The notes beneath the pieces were generated by a model. That model had not been told where the DNA came from. It saw nothing but the letters and a program-made list of their open reading frames with translations, and did no database searches. A DNA stretch of 64,000 nucleotides. Source: Nocardioides plantarum. Its GTDB lineage: Bacteria; Actinomycetota; Actinomycetes; Propionibacteriales; Nocardioidaceae. Position 1 is the stretch's first letter, and every line of letters begins with the position of its first letter. Positions 1-14,669 of this stretch are shown in pieces. Location of the stretch: contig NZ_VDMS01000005.1 in the NCBI RefSeq assembly GCF_006346395.1, positions 434,001 to 498,000 of the forward strand, in the 5' to 3' direction. A program made the position numbers and the translations under genes.

Positions 1-972
1 GACACGAGCGGATCCGTCGGCGACCGTGCCGGGCAGGTCTTCGGACTCGGCGACGACGACGGCGGTGCCGGGTCGGCAGACGACACCCGAACCCGCGAGC
101 TCGTGCTGAGCCAGGCCAACCAGTTCATCATCCGGATCAACACCTACGGCCCCAGCGAGCTCGACAAGCAGTCGAAGATGCCCGGCTACGTCAAGCGCGT
201 CAAGGAGGTCATCACCCCCAAGCTCGACGTCGAGTTCGAGAAGTCGGTGACCCTCGCCGAGCAGACCGTCGCCCAGTCCGGGCTCGAGCGCAGCGCCCAG
301 CTCTACGCCTCGGGGGCCGAGTCGATCGGTGCCGACACGGCCACGGCGCTGGTCACCGGGGTCATCACCCAGTCCTACCCCGACCCCGAGAAGGAGGGCC
401 GGATCGAGTACGAGCCCGAGCTCTTCCGCTACGAGGTCACCCTGGTGCGCAGCGGCGACCAGTGGCTCGCCGACGACTTCGCGCCCGTCGTCGGCGAGGT
501 CGAGGGCGAGCCCACCGAGGGCGCCTCGGCGGATCCCACGACCGGTGCGTCCGGTGCGGCCTCGCCGTCCCTGCAGCGCTACGTCCGTCTCGTGACCGGG
601 CGCCAGGGCGACGTCGTCGCCGCCGCCACCGCCCTCGAGGCCTGCGGGTTGCCGGCGGCGGTCAAGGCCGGCGACACCGCGTGCCCGGCCGCCGCCTCCG
701 ACCTCGCGACGGCCGCCCGAGCGCTGTCCGTGGCGTTGCGCGACGCGAGCGACCCCGACGCCGAGGGCTACGTCGGCAAGCCGCCCGCCGCGATCGTCGA
801 CCTCGTCAAGGCCACCGCGGCCGTCGCCGACGACGCCGTCTCAGCGGCGCGGGCCCTGCGCCCGTCCTGCCTGGCCGGTGACTCCAGCGCCTGCGCCTCG
901 CAACGCAGCGCCGTCACCGAGTCGGCCGGCAACCTCGCCGCCGCGCTCGAGGGCTGGGCGGGGATCGGATGA
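1..972 (+). CDS. Mce-associated protein, N-terminus cut by window edge
   Basis: The frame is open from base 1, so the start lies outside the window. The visible part holds a Mce-associated type domain: a helical stretch (QANQFIIRINTYGPSEL), then a beta-rich part ending near YEVTLVRSGDQWLADDFAP. An acidic Ala/Pro linker and a helical Ala-rich tail with four Cys follow. Mce-associated proteins are envelope proteins that accompany Mce lipid-import complexes; the membrane segment would be upstream. The stop overlaps the next gene as ATGA, so the two are translationally coupled. The Cys-containing tail is not part of the usual domain and its role is unknown. The family is assigned by overall resemblance and by the similar domain in the next gene. 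Confidence 0.6.
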   Translation, partial: DTSGSVGDRAGQVFGLGDDDGGAGSADDTRTRELVLSQANQFIIRINTYGPSELDKQSKMPGYVKRVKEVITPKLDVEFEKSVTLAEQTVAQSGLERSAQLYASGAESIGADTATALVTGVITQSYPDPEKEGRIEYEPELFRYEVTLVRSGDQWLADDFAPVVGEVEGEPTEGASADPTTGASGAASPSLQRYVRLVTGRQGDVVAAATALEACGLPAAVKAGDTACPAAASDLATAARALSVALRDASDPDAEGYVGKPPAAIVDLVKATAAVADDAVSAARALRPSCLAGDSSACASQRSAVTESAGNLAAALEGWAGIG

Positions 973-1967
973 TCCCGAGCTGGTACGACGTCCTCGGCCT
1001 CGACGACGACGCCACGACCGACGAGGTCCGGGCCGCCTGGCAGCAGGCGGTCGCCGGCCTCGATCCCACCGACCGCCGCTTCAAGCAGCGCAACCGCGCC
1101 GCCGAGGTGCTCCTGGACCCCGACCGCCGCGCCGCCCACGACCGAGAGCTGGCCGCGCAGGAGGACCGCGAGGACGACTGGGTCGACGACCCGGCGGCGG
1201 TCGCACCCGCCGCCGAGACCGCGGAGACCACCGAGACCGATCAGTCCGCCGAGACCGCCGAGACCGCCGAGACGGGCGAGACGGGCGAGACGGGCGAGAC
1301 GGGCGAGACCGCCGAGGCCGCCGAGGCCGCCGAGGCCGCCGAGGCCGCCGAGACCGTCAGCGACGACACCGGCGTCACGGACGCGCCCGCCGCTGTCTCG
1401 CTCGACAAGCGCGTCGACGCGGACCCGCCCGCGGCCGAGCCGGCGCGACCGCGCACCGGCCGGGTCCGCGTCCTGCTGGGGCTCGGGGTGGTCGCCCTGG
1501 TGCTGCTGCTCGCGACCCTCGCCGCGTTGATCGCCGGGGGAGGGGGCGAGGAGTCCGCGTCCGGCAGCGACCTGCCCGACACCCGGCAGGTCGAGGCCGC
1601 CCGCAAGGCCGCCGAGACCGCGGTCGGCCCGGTGCTGTCCTACGACTACCGCGACCTCGACAAGAGCTTCGCTGCCGCCAAGGCGTTCATGACGCCCCGT
1701 TACCAGGGCGTCTACGACCAGAACGTCGCCGGCTACGTCAAGGAGAACGCACCCACCACCAAGACGATCGTCACCGCCGAGGTCGTCAGCTCCGGCATCG
1801 TCCGTACCGGCAAGGACCGGGTCGACGTCCTGGTCTTCATCAACCGGCCGACCCGCAACGCCACCCGCGACGAGGTATCGCGCGACCAGGTGACCGTGCG
1901 GATGCTCGACGTCGACGACAGCTGGCTCGTCGACTGCCTGATCACGGAGCCGGGCGGAACCTGCTGA
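969..1967 (+). CDS. Degenerate J-domain fused to membrane Mce-associated domain
   Basis: 332 aa. Residues 1-62 resemble a J-domain (SWYDVLGLDDDATTDEVRAA, then RAAEVLLDPDRRAAHD), but the HPD motif needed to stimulate DnaK is absent (the loop reads GLDPTDRRF). An acidic low-complexity stretch of Glu-Thr/Ala/Gly repeats follows (about residues 75-130), then one transmembrane helix (about 165-185, VRVLLGLGVVALVLLLATLA) and a C-terminal exported Mce-associated domain (VEAARKAAETAVGPVLSYDY to SWLVDCLI). The likely topology is J-like part in the cytoplasm and Mce-type domain outside. It overlaps the preceding Mce-associated gene by 4 nt (ATGA), so the pair probably acts together. Function is inferred; it could anchor or scaffold a Mce transporter. 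Confidence 0.65.
   Translation: MIPSWYDVLGLDDDATTDEVRAAWQQAVAGLDPTDRRFKQRNRAAEVLLDPDRRAAHDRELAAQEDREDDWVDDPAAVAPAAETAETTETDQSAETAETAETGETGETGETGETAEAAEAAEAAEAAETVSDDTGVTDAPAAVSLDKRVDADPPAAEPARPRTGRVRVLLGLGVVALVLLLATLAALIAGGGGEESASGSDLPDTRQVEAARKAAETAVGPVLSYDYRDLDKSFAAAKAFMTPRYQGVYDQNVAGYVKENAPTTKTIVTAEVVSSGIVRTGKDRVDVLVFINRPTRNATRDEVSRDQVTVRMLDVDDSWLVDCLITEPGGTC
1251..1355 (+). repeat. Imperfect 6-bp tandem repeat inside the J-domain/Mce gene
   Basis: Runs of GAGACC/GAGGCC/GAGACG followed by GCC or GGC give a near-perfect repeat encoding Glu-Thr-Ala, Glu-Thr-Gly and Glu-Ala-Ala units in the cytoplasmic linker. The period is a multiple of three, so changes in copy number keep the frame. It is probably a flexible acidic spacer of variable length. 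Confidence 0.8.
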
Positions 1968-2081
1968 CGGCCGCCCAGCCCGGTCCCATCCGGGTCGGCG
2001 AAACCCGGGCCTGGTGCTTGACCCGGGCCGTCGCCGGGAGTCATCATCGACCCACGCTCGTCGACGCGGCGCATGCTGCCA

Positions 2082-2110
2082 TTGTGGCGCGCCCGCGACT
2101 CGTGTATCGT
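2082..2110 (+). promoter_or_regulatory. Candidate rpoB promoter
   Basis: TTGTGG at 2082 and TATCGT at 2105 are separated by 17 bp, a plausible SigA-type pair 100 bp upstream of the rpoB start. The whole 1968-2209 gap is non-coding and must hold the rpoBC promoter. This pair is the best match seen, but it is weak, and a TTGACC at 2018 is an alternative -35. Confidence 0.35.
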
Positions 2111-2209
2111 GGCTCCTTGCGCCTGCCCTCAAATACGCATCTGCCTTCCCGGTGGCGATGTTGTGGTGGTCCGGCGCCACTCATCGCGACTGACGTCGAA
2201 GGATCTCTC

Positions 2210-5728
<3,519 letters not shown>

Positions 5729-5731
5729 TGC

Positions 5732-5762
5732 GCCGGCGGGCGGTCCCTGACCGCCCGCCGGC
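5732..5762 (+). other. rpoB-rpoC intergenic hairpin
   Basis: Perfect 13-bp inverted repeat (arms 5732-5744 and 5750-5762, loop CCCTG) starting three bases after the rpoB stop. There is no T-run, so it is not a classical intrinsic terminator. It may set the rpoB/rpoC ratio, be an RNA processing or pause site, or protect the 3' end. Confidence 0.7.
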
Positions 5763-5816
5763 CTCCGCCCCCCACCAACTTCCTTACTTAAAGAACTACG
5801 AAGGGTTGCAGCCATC

Positions 5817-9704
<3,888 letters not shown>

Positions 9705-9709
9705 GCGCG

Positions 9710-9741
9710 CCGAGAGGGCCGAGCTTGCTCGGCCCTCTCGG
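9710..9741 (+). terminator. Hairpin just after rpoC
   Basis: Perfect 14-bp inverted repeat (arms 9710-9723 and 9728-9741, loop CTTG) six bases after the rpoC stop codon. It has no U-tract. It is probably a first termination, pausing or 3'-end protection structure ahead of the stronger terminator at 9832. Confidence 0.6.
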
Positions 9742-9753
9742 ACCACGCGCGAA

Positions 9754-9813
9754 GGTTGAGGAGAGCTCGGCCGGACGCGAGCTTGCTCGCGGCCGGCGAC
9801 TCGTCTCGAAACC
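9754..9813 (-). repeat. Dispersed palindromic repeat, inverted copy
   Basis: Read on the minus strand this begins GGTTTCGAGAC and ends TCCTCAACC, with a GC-rich hairpin core (GCGAGCAAGCTCGC). It belongs to the same family as the copies at 13503, 13550, 25843, 37810 and 53843. It sits in the rpoC 3' non-coding region. Confidence 0.55.
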
Positions 9814-9831
9814 ACGCTCGTAGCCGTCTTC

Positions 9832-9874
9832 ACGGTGACCCGTCGCCCATGGGCGACGGGTCACCGTCGTTTTT
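9832..9874 (+). terminator. Intrinsic terminator of rpoBC
   Basis: 17-bp inverted repeat (9832-9848 with 9851-9867, centred on CCCATGGG), followed by CG and five T (9870-9874). This is the only hairpin in the window that I noticed with a clear U-tract, and it closes the rpoB-rpoC transcript. Confidence 0.85.
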
Positions 9875-9967
9875 CGGCTCTTCTCAGGTTCGGGCGGCAA
9901 CTCCGGTGGCCCGATGTCGGTCTCATCCTGTGTGGCCCCGACGGGGCCGAGGAGGAGGAACCGAGAC

Positions 9968-10486
9968 ATGAACATCCTGACCAAGATCTCGACCACGACG
10001 GCCGCCCTGGCGATCGCTGCGACCGGCACGGTCGTCGGCACGTCCGGTGCCGCGCAGGCGCAGACCCCCGAGTGCGGGAACAGCGACGTCCGGGCGTCGT
10101 ACCACGCGACCGACGCCGGGGCCGGTCACCGCTACGGCGAGATCCGGCTGACGGCGAAGGCCGGGCACACGTGCTCGGTGCGCGGCTACGGCGGCCTGTC
10201 GTACGTCGGCCACGGCAACGGCACGCAGGTCGGGCGGAGCGCGCAGCGCGACCCCGGCACGGTGCGCACCATCGTGCTGCGCCCCGGCCAGAGCGCGGTG
10301 AGCACGGTCGACGAGACCGTGGCCGCCAACTACCCGCGCAGCACCTGCAAGCCCACGGCGGTCGACGGGTTCCGGGTCTACGTGCCCGACTCCCGCGTCT
10401 CGCAGTACGTCGTGCACCGCACCACCGGGTGCGCCGGCAGCGGCGTGCAGCTGCTGGGCCACCAGCCGTTCGCGCGCGCCAGCTGA
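9968..10486 (+). CDS. Secreted DUF4232 protein
   Basis: 172 aa. ATG at 9968 is chosen because a strong purine stretch (GAGGAGGAGG) lies 12-19 nt upstream and the product then starts with a signal peptide (MNILTKISTTTAALAIAATG, cleavage near AQAQT). The mature part matches the DUF4232 pattern: ECGNSDVRASY, AGHRYGEIRLTAKAGHTCSV, GYGGLSYV, and a final C-x-G segment with paired cysteines. DUF4232 proteins are exported, often cell-wall associated, and of unknown role. It is monocistronic between the rpoC terminator and the next gene. Confidence 0.8.
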   Translation: MNILTKISTTTAALAIAATGTVVGTSGAAQAQTPECGNSDVRASYHATDAGAGHRYGEIRLTAKAGHTCSVRGYGGLSYVGHGNGTQVGRSAQRDPGTVRTIVLRPGQSAVSTVDETVAANYPRSTCKPTAVDGFRVYVPDSRVSQYVVHRTTGCAGSGVQLLGHQPFARAS

Positions 10487-10560
10487 TCGGCCCGCCTGCC
10501 GGGTCGGCGCATCGATGCGCCGACTCGGCGGGGTGAGGCGGCGCCTGAGATGATGTCGGG

Positions 10561-11811
10561 GTGAGCAGCCAGCCGGCCAGGGCGCGACTAGAGACCGACG
10601 TGTTGGTGGTCGGGGCCGGACCCGCCGGGTCCGCGGCCGCGGCCTGGGCCGCCCGGGCCGGGCTCGACACGGTGCTGACCGACGCCGCGGTCTTCCCCCG
10701 CGACAAGACCTGCGGCGACGGGCTCACCCCTCGCGCGATCGGCGAGCTGTCCCGGCTCGGTCTCGAGGACTGGCTGCGGGCCCGCACGGTCAACCAGGGC
10801 CTGCGCGCCCACGGGTTCGGTCAGACCCTGCTGCTGCCGTGGCCGGGCGGCACCCTGCCCGACTGGGGGAGCGCGGTGCCCCGCACCGAGCTCGACGACC
10901 ACCTGCGCACCACCGCGATCAAGAGCGGCGCGACGGCCCTCGACGGCGCCCGCGCGGTCGACGTACGACGGGACGGGGCGCGGGTCGCCGCCGTCGTGTT
11001 CAAGCAGGGCGACGAGACCTTCGAGATCGGCTGCCGGCGCCTGGTCGTGGCCGACGGGGTCCGCTCGCCGCTGGGCAAGGTGCTCGGGCGCGAGTGGCAT
11101 CGCGAGACCGTCTACGGCGTCGCCGGGCGCTCCTACGTCGCCAGCGGCCAGTCCGACGACCCGTGGATCAGCAGCCACCTCGAGCTGCGCGGCGAGGACG
11201 GCAAGATCCTGTCCGGCTACGGCTGGATCTTCCCGCTGGGCAACGGCGAGATCAACCTCGGCGTCGGCACGCTGGCCACCGCCAAGCGACCGGCCGACAT
11301 CGCCATCAAGCCGCTGATGGACTTCTATGCCGAGCAGCGTCGCGAGGAGTTCGAGATCGAGGGCTCCCTGCGCGACCGTACGTCGGCCCTGCTGCCGATG
11401 GGCGGTGCCGTCAGCAACGTCGCCGGCCGCAACTGGGCGCTGATCGGCGACGCCGCCGGGTGCGTCAACCCGCTCAACGGCGAGGGCATCGACTACGGCC
11501 TCGAGACCGGTCGCCTGCTCGTCGAGATGATGCAGGAGCGCGACGAGCTCGACCTGGCCTGGCCGGCGCTGCTGCGCGACCACTACGGCGAGGCGTTCTC
11601 GATCGCCCGCCGGCTCGCGGGTCTGGTCACGGTGCCCCGGCTGCTGCCGGCGCTCGGCCCGGCCGGGATGCGCTCCGACTGGCTGATGACGCTCGCCCTG
11701 CGCTGGATGGGCAACCTGGTCACCGACGAGGACCGCGACCGCGCGGCCCGGGTCTGGCGCTGGGCCGGGCGCCGCTCGCTCGCGGTCGACCACCGCCCGC
11801 CCTTCGCGTGA
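10561..11811 (+). CDS. Geranylgeranyl reductase family FAD-dependent oxidoreductase
   Basis: 416 aa. The N-terminal Rossmann FAD motif VVGAGPAGSAAAAWAARAGL (from about residue 15) is followed by FPRDKTCGDGLTPRAI, the signature of the geranylgeranyl/digeranylgeranyl reductase family. The second FAD contact is LIGDAAGCVNPLNGEGIDYG. Family members reduce isoprenyl chain double bonds; in mycobacteria the relative MenJ saturates a menaquinone isoprene unit, which is the likeliest role here. The GTG start lies 6 nt after GATGAT, a leaderless-type arrangement. Its stop overlaps the acyltransferase start (GTGA), so both enzymes probably act in lipid or quinone metabolism. Confidence 0.85.
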   Translation: MSSQPARARLETDVLVVGAGPAGSAAAAWAARAGLDTVLTDAAVFPRDKTCGDGLTPRAIGELSRLGLEDWLRARTVNQGLRAHGFGQTLLLPWPGGTLPDWGSAVPRTELDDHLRTTAIKSGATALDGARAVDVRRDGARVAAVVFKQGDETFEIGCRRLVVADGVRSPLGKVLGREWHRETVYGVAGRSYVASGQSDDPWISSHLELRGEDGKILSGYGWIFPLGNGEINLGVGTLATAKRPADIAIKPLMDFYAEQRREEFEIEGSLRDRTSALLPMGGAVSNVAGRNWALIGDAAGCVNPLNGEGIDYGLETGRLLVEMMQERDELDLAWPALLRDHYGEAFSIARRLAGLVTVPRLLPALGPAGMRSDWLMTLALRWMGNLVTDEDRDRAARVWRWAGRRSLAVDHRPPFA

Positions 11812-12596
11812 CCCACGACCTGACCTACCGCGCGGCGATCGCGGTCGGCAAGGTCGCGTTGCGCGGCCTCGACCTGCGGGTCCGCTCGGCCGGCGTCGAG
11901 CACCTGCCCGCCCACGGCCCGGTCGTGCTGGCCTGCAACCACGTGTCGTTCCCCGACTTCGTCTACGTCGGTCAGGCGCTGCTCGGCACCGGGCGCCTGG
12001 TGCGCTTCCTGTGCCGCGCCGACATCTGGGACTCGCCGGTGGGCCGCCTGATGGACTCGATGCGTCACGTGCCGGTGGACCGGGAGACGCCGGCTGCGGC
12101 CTACCTGCGGGCCCGCAGCCTGCTGGGCGACGGCGAGGTCGTGTGCGTGTTCCCGGAGGCCGGGATCTCGGCGGCCTACGCCGTGCGCGCCATGATGCCC
12201 GGCGCGGTCGCGCTGGCGCGCGAGACGGGCGCGCCGCTGGTGCCGGTCACGGTGTGGGGCGGCCAGCGGCTGTGGGGGCAGAAGCGGGCCCTCGACGCCC
12301 CCTTCCCGCGGCCCGAGGTCGTGCGTGGGCGCACGGTCGACGTGCGGCTGGGTGCGCCCCGGGTCGTGGCTCCGGACGCCGACCTGGTCGAGACGACCCG
12401 ACGCCTGGGGACGACTCTCCAGGCGACCCTCGACGAGCTCCAGCGACTGCCCGAGCACCGGCCCCGCCCCGGGGAGTGGGCCCCGTGGCACCCCGCGCAC
12501 CTGGGCGGCCACGCGCTGGCCCGCGGGGCGTCGTACGAGCTCGACGGGATGCCACGTTCGGCTGTCGCTCCCACGTGGGACCCGGCGACTGCATAG
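11808..12596 (+). CDS. 1-acyl-glycerol-3-phosphate acyltransferase family (PlsC-like)
   Basis: 262 aa from GTG at 11808, overlapping the reductase stop by 4 nt. The catalytic HX4D motif is NHVSFPD (about residue 45). The substrate-binding motif, usually FPEGTRS, reads FPEAGIS. The region VTVWGGQRLWGQ matches the later blocks of the family. It transfers an acyl chain to a glycerophosphate-type acceptor at the cytoplasmic membrane face. The altered second motif leaves the acceptor uncertain. Coupling to the isoprenoid reductase suggests membrane lipid remodelling (inference). Confidence 0.8.
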   Translation: MTHDLTYRAAIAVGKVALRGLDLRVRSAGVEHLPAHGPVVLACNHVSFPDFVYVGQALLGTGRLVRFLCRADIWDSPVGRLMDSMRHVPVDRETPAAAYLRARSLLGDGEVVCVFPEAGISAAYAVRAMMPGAVALARETGAPLVPVTVWGGQRLWGQKRALDAPFPRPEVVRGRTVDVRLGAPRVVAPDADLVETTRRLGTTLQATLDELQRLPEHRPRPGEWAPWHPAHLGGHALARGASYELDGMPRSAVAPTWDPATA

Positions 12597-12599
12597 GGT
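12594..12599 (+). promoter_or_regulatory. Leaderless-type -10 (TAGGGT) of the Nudix gene
   Basis: TAGGGT ends exactly 6 nt before the ATG at 12606 and includes the TAG stop of the acyltransferase. The same TANNNT-N6/7-start layout recurs at 24040, 25972, 28341, 33213 and 55559. Confidence 0.5.
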
Positions 12600-12605
12600 T
12601 GGGGC

Positions 12606-13493
12606 ATGGCTGGGAACCGGGTACAGAGGGTGGCGGCGTACGCCGTCGTCGTCCGTGACGGCCAGATCCTGCTGAGCCGGCTGGCCCCGCGGGTCTCGCG
12701 CGCCGAGCTGTGGACGCTCCCCGGCGGCGGCCTCGACCACGGTGAGGACCCGCGCGACGCCGTGGTCCGCGAGGTCCACGAGGAGACCGGGCTCGCGGTG
12801 ACCATCGGCGAGACGGCCCGCACGTTCTCGCTGCACCTGCCCGACACCTGGCGCCGCGGACGACGCGTCGACGCCCACTCGCTGCGCATCGTCTACGACG
12901 GCTGGGTCCCGCTCGACTCGCCGGAGCCGCAGGTCGTCGAGGTCGACGGCTCGACCATCGAGGCCGCGTGGCGTCCGATCAGCGGGGTGCTCGACGGCTC
13001 GGTGCCGACCGTCGCCATGGTCAAGGAGGCGCTCGACGCCTACCGGCCGCACCGCTGGCAGCGGGTGGCGGCCTACGCGCTCGTCACCCGCGGCGAGCCC
13101 GGCCACCCCGACCACGCCGTGCTGCTGACCCGGGTGTCGCCGCGCGGCTTCCACACCGGCCAGTGGTCGCTGCCCGGGGGCGGGGTCGACTTCGACGAGG
13201 ACCCCGCCGCGGCCGTCGTACGCGAGGTCGCCGAGGAGACGGGCGCGACCTGCGTCGTCGGCGACCTGCTGACCACCACGTCCGAGACGGTGCACGGCGC
13301 CGCGCCCCACGGACGCGACGAGGAGGTGCAGACCGTCGGACTCGTGTACGCCGCCACGATCGCCCCCGACGCCGTGCTCACCGTCGAGACCGACGGGACG
13401 ACCGACGCGGTCGAGTGGGTACGGGTCGCCGACATCGAGTCCGGGGTCGTGCCGGTGGTCGCGGCCGTGCGTCAGGTGGTCGGGTCGGTCTGA
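12606..13493 (+). CDS. Protein with two tandem Nudix hydrolase domains
   Basis: 295 aa. Two complete Nudix domains are fused head to tail, each starting RVAAYA(V/L)V. The Nudix boxes (GX5EX7REUXEEXGU) are GGLDHGEDPRDAVVREVHEE (about residues 40-60) and GGVDFDEDPAAAVVREVAEE (about 190-210), both with all metal-binding residues. The family hydrolyses nucleoside diphosphates linked to another moiety; the substrate cannot be told from sequence. No further coupled gene follows. A pair of dispersed repeats lies after the stop. Confidence 0.85.
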   Translation: MAGNRVQRVAAYAVVVRDGQILLSRLAPRVSRAELWTLPGGGLDHGEDPRDAVVREVHEETGLAVTIGETARTFSLHLPDTWRRGRRVDAHSLRIVYDGWVPLDSPEPQVVEVDGSTIEAAWRPISGVLDGSVPTVAMVKEALDAYRPHRWQRVAAYALVTRGEPGHPDHAVLLTRVSPRGFHTGQWSLPGGGVDFDEDPAAAVVREVAEETGATCVVGDLLTTTSETVHGAAPHGRDEEVQTVGLVYAATIAPDAVLTVETDGTTDAVEWVRVADIESGVVPVVAAVRQVVGSV

Positions 13494-13502
13494 GGCTGCG
13501 GT

Positions 13503-13589
13503 GGTCTCGAGGCTCAGGCCTAGCGGCCTTCACACCTCGACCGACGTGGGGTCTCGAGGCTCGTCGCTAGCGCTCCTCGCACCTCGACC
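13503..13589 (+). repeat. Two tandem copies of the 40-bp dispersed palindromic repeat
   Basis: Copies at 13503-13542 and 13550-13589. Each begins GGTCTCGAGGCTC, has a palindromic core containing CTAGCG, and ends CRCACCTCGACC. They sit between convergent transcription units (Nudix gene and the minus-strand operon) and may also act as bidirectional 3' structures. No other feature is seen in 13494-13607. Confidence 0.75.
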
Positions 13590-13607
13590 GGCGTCGGGTG
13601 CGGAGGG

Positions 13608-14669
13608 TCAGCGGGTATAGGTGCCCGCTGCGACCTCGCACAGGTTGCGGTCCGGGCCGTGGCGGTCGTTGGTGACGCGGTAGGCCGACAGCAGGATCCA
13701 GCGCTTCACCGCGCCGTTGGTGGCCAGCATCCGCAGGGAGCCGTTGGTGGGCAGGGGGTAGGGGCCCAGGCGTCCGGTCGTGGCGTCGTAGCCGAGGCTC
13801 GTCGTGGTCCGCTGGGTGGTGACGGCCCCCTCGCCCCGGACGTCCTCGACGTAGAGGCCGGCGTCGGTGGTCGTGGGCTCGACCCAGACCTGCGCGGGGT
13901 CCTGGGGGGTGGGGTCGGTGGGGCACGACACGGTGAGCCGCCCCACGCCCGGGACCGAGGTGGTGCGGGTCGTGCGCGGCTCGGCCTGCCAGCCCCGCCA
14001 GGTCAGCACCGAGCGCTGGTAGGCGGGCAGTGCGGTCGTGAACGTGGCGTCGATGCTGCAGGAGCGGTACTTCTGCGGGTGGTCGAAGCCGTTCCAGCTC
14101 CAGTCGAGCTCGAACGTGGTCACCGGCAGGGGCGCGGTGACCTGGCCGCCGGCAGCCGCGCGACTGGACTGCTGGCTGACGACGCCGTACATGAAGCCAC
14201 CGGTCGAGCGGTTCTCGACCGACGGCGACTGGTTGAGCCCCTCGTGGGCGTAGTAGCCGGTGCCACCACGGCCGTCGTCGTCGGCGTGGGCGTAGCGGTA
14301 GATCCGGGCGGTCTTGACCGCGACGACCCGCTTGCCCTTCTTGATCTCGTACTTCTGCATCCACAGCTGGGTCTCGCGGTCGCGCCGGTCGGTGTAGAGG
14401 CGGATCCGGGTGTCGTGGGGCTTGCAGATCAGGTCGAGGGTGCCGATGCCGGGGATGGTCGCGGTCTGGACGTAGTCGGGGCTGCGCTGGGTGCCCTTCC
14501 AGCTCACGCGCACGTGCTGCACCTGGGTGTCCGAGGCACGCGCGGCCGCCGTCGCGGGGGCGGCGTACGACGCGCCGCCGGGCAGCGCGGTCATCACGGC
14601 CAGGACGGCGAGCACGGTGAGCACGGCGGTGAGCACGGCCGCCACGAGACGACGTCGGGGAGAGGTCAT
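13608..14669 (-). CDS. Exported protein of unknown function, paralog A (last gene of operon)
   Basis: 353 aa. Start ATG at 14669, overlapping the upstream stop (ATGA). A signal peptide or N-terminal anchor is seen (RRRLVAAVLTAVLTVLAVLA, then an Ala-rich region). The mature protein shares a layout with the next gene: TATIPGIGTLDLICKP, a YRYAHADDDGRGGT segment, HEGLNQ, a Trp-rich WSWNGFDHPQKYRSC block, a second GVGRLTVSC block and LGPYPLPTNGSLR before the C-terminal NLCEV. The two 'PGIG-x-L-x-C' blocks suggest an internal beta-sandwich repeat. I recognise no known family. Gene order and coupling tie it to the glycosyltransferase operon; it may be a cell-surface component. Confidence 0.75.
   Translation of the reverse strand: MTSPRRRLVAAVLTAVLTVLAVLAVMTALPGGASYAAPATAAARASDTQVQHVRVSWKGTQRSPDYVQTATIPGIGTLDLICKPHDTRIRLYTDRRDRETQLWMQKYEIKKGKRVVAVKTARIYRYAHADDDGRGGTGYYAHEGLNQSPSVENRSTGGFMYGVVSQQSSRAAAGGQVTAPLPVTTFELDWSWNGFDHPQKYRSCSIDATFTTALPAYQRSVLTWRGWQAEPRTTRTTSVPGVGRLTVSCPTDPTPQDPAQVWVEPTTTDAGLYVEDVRGEGAVTTQRTTTSLGYDATTGRLGPYPLPTNGSLRMLATNGAVKRWILLSAYRVTNDRHGPDRNLCEVAAGTYTR

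Noticed and set aside
1241..1606. Minus-strand frame over the Glu-Thr repeat (Ser-Val-Ala repeats)
   Set aside because: A repeat read in reverse always stays open; no start signals.
768..2180. Long minus-strand open frame opposite the Mce-associated genes
   Set aside because: It is a GC-driven shadow of the plus-strand codons; the product is low-complexity (GGLGGLGGL) and lacks any motif.
878..2209. In-frame upstream extension of rpoB (total 1616 codons)
   Set aside because: The extension overlaps two other genes out of frame, is Arg/Pro/Ala-rich and is absent from RpoB proteins. TTG 2210 with a good ribosome-binding site gives the canonical length.
13503..13589. CRISPR-like short repeats with spacers
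   Set aside because: Only two copies, 7 bp apart, and the units are themselves palindromic and dispersed across the window; no cas genes.
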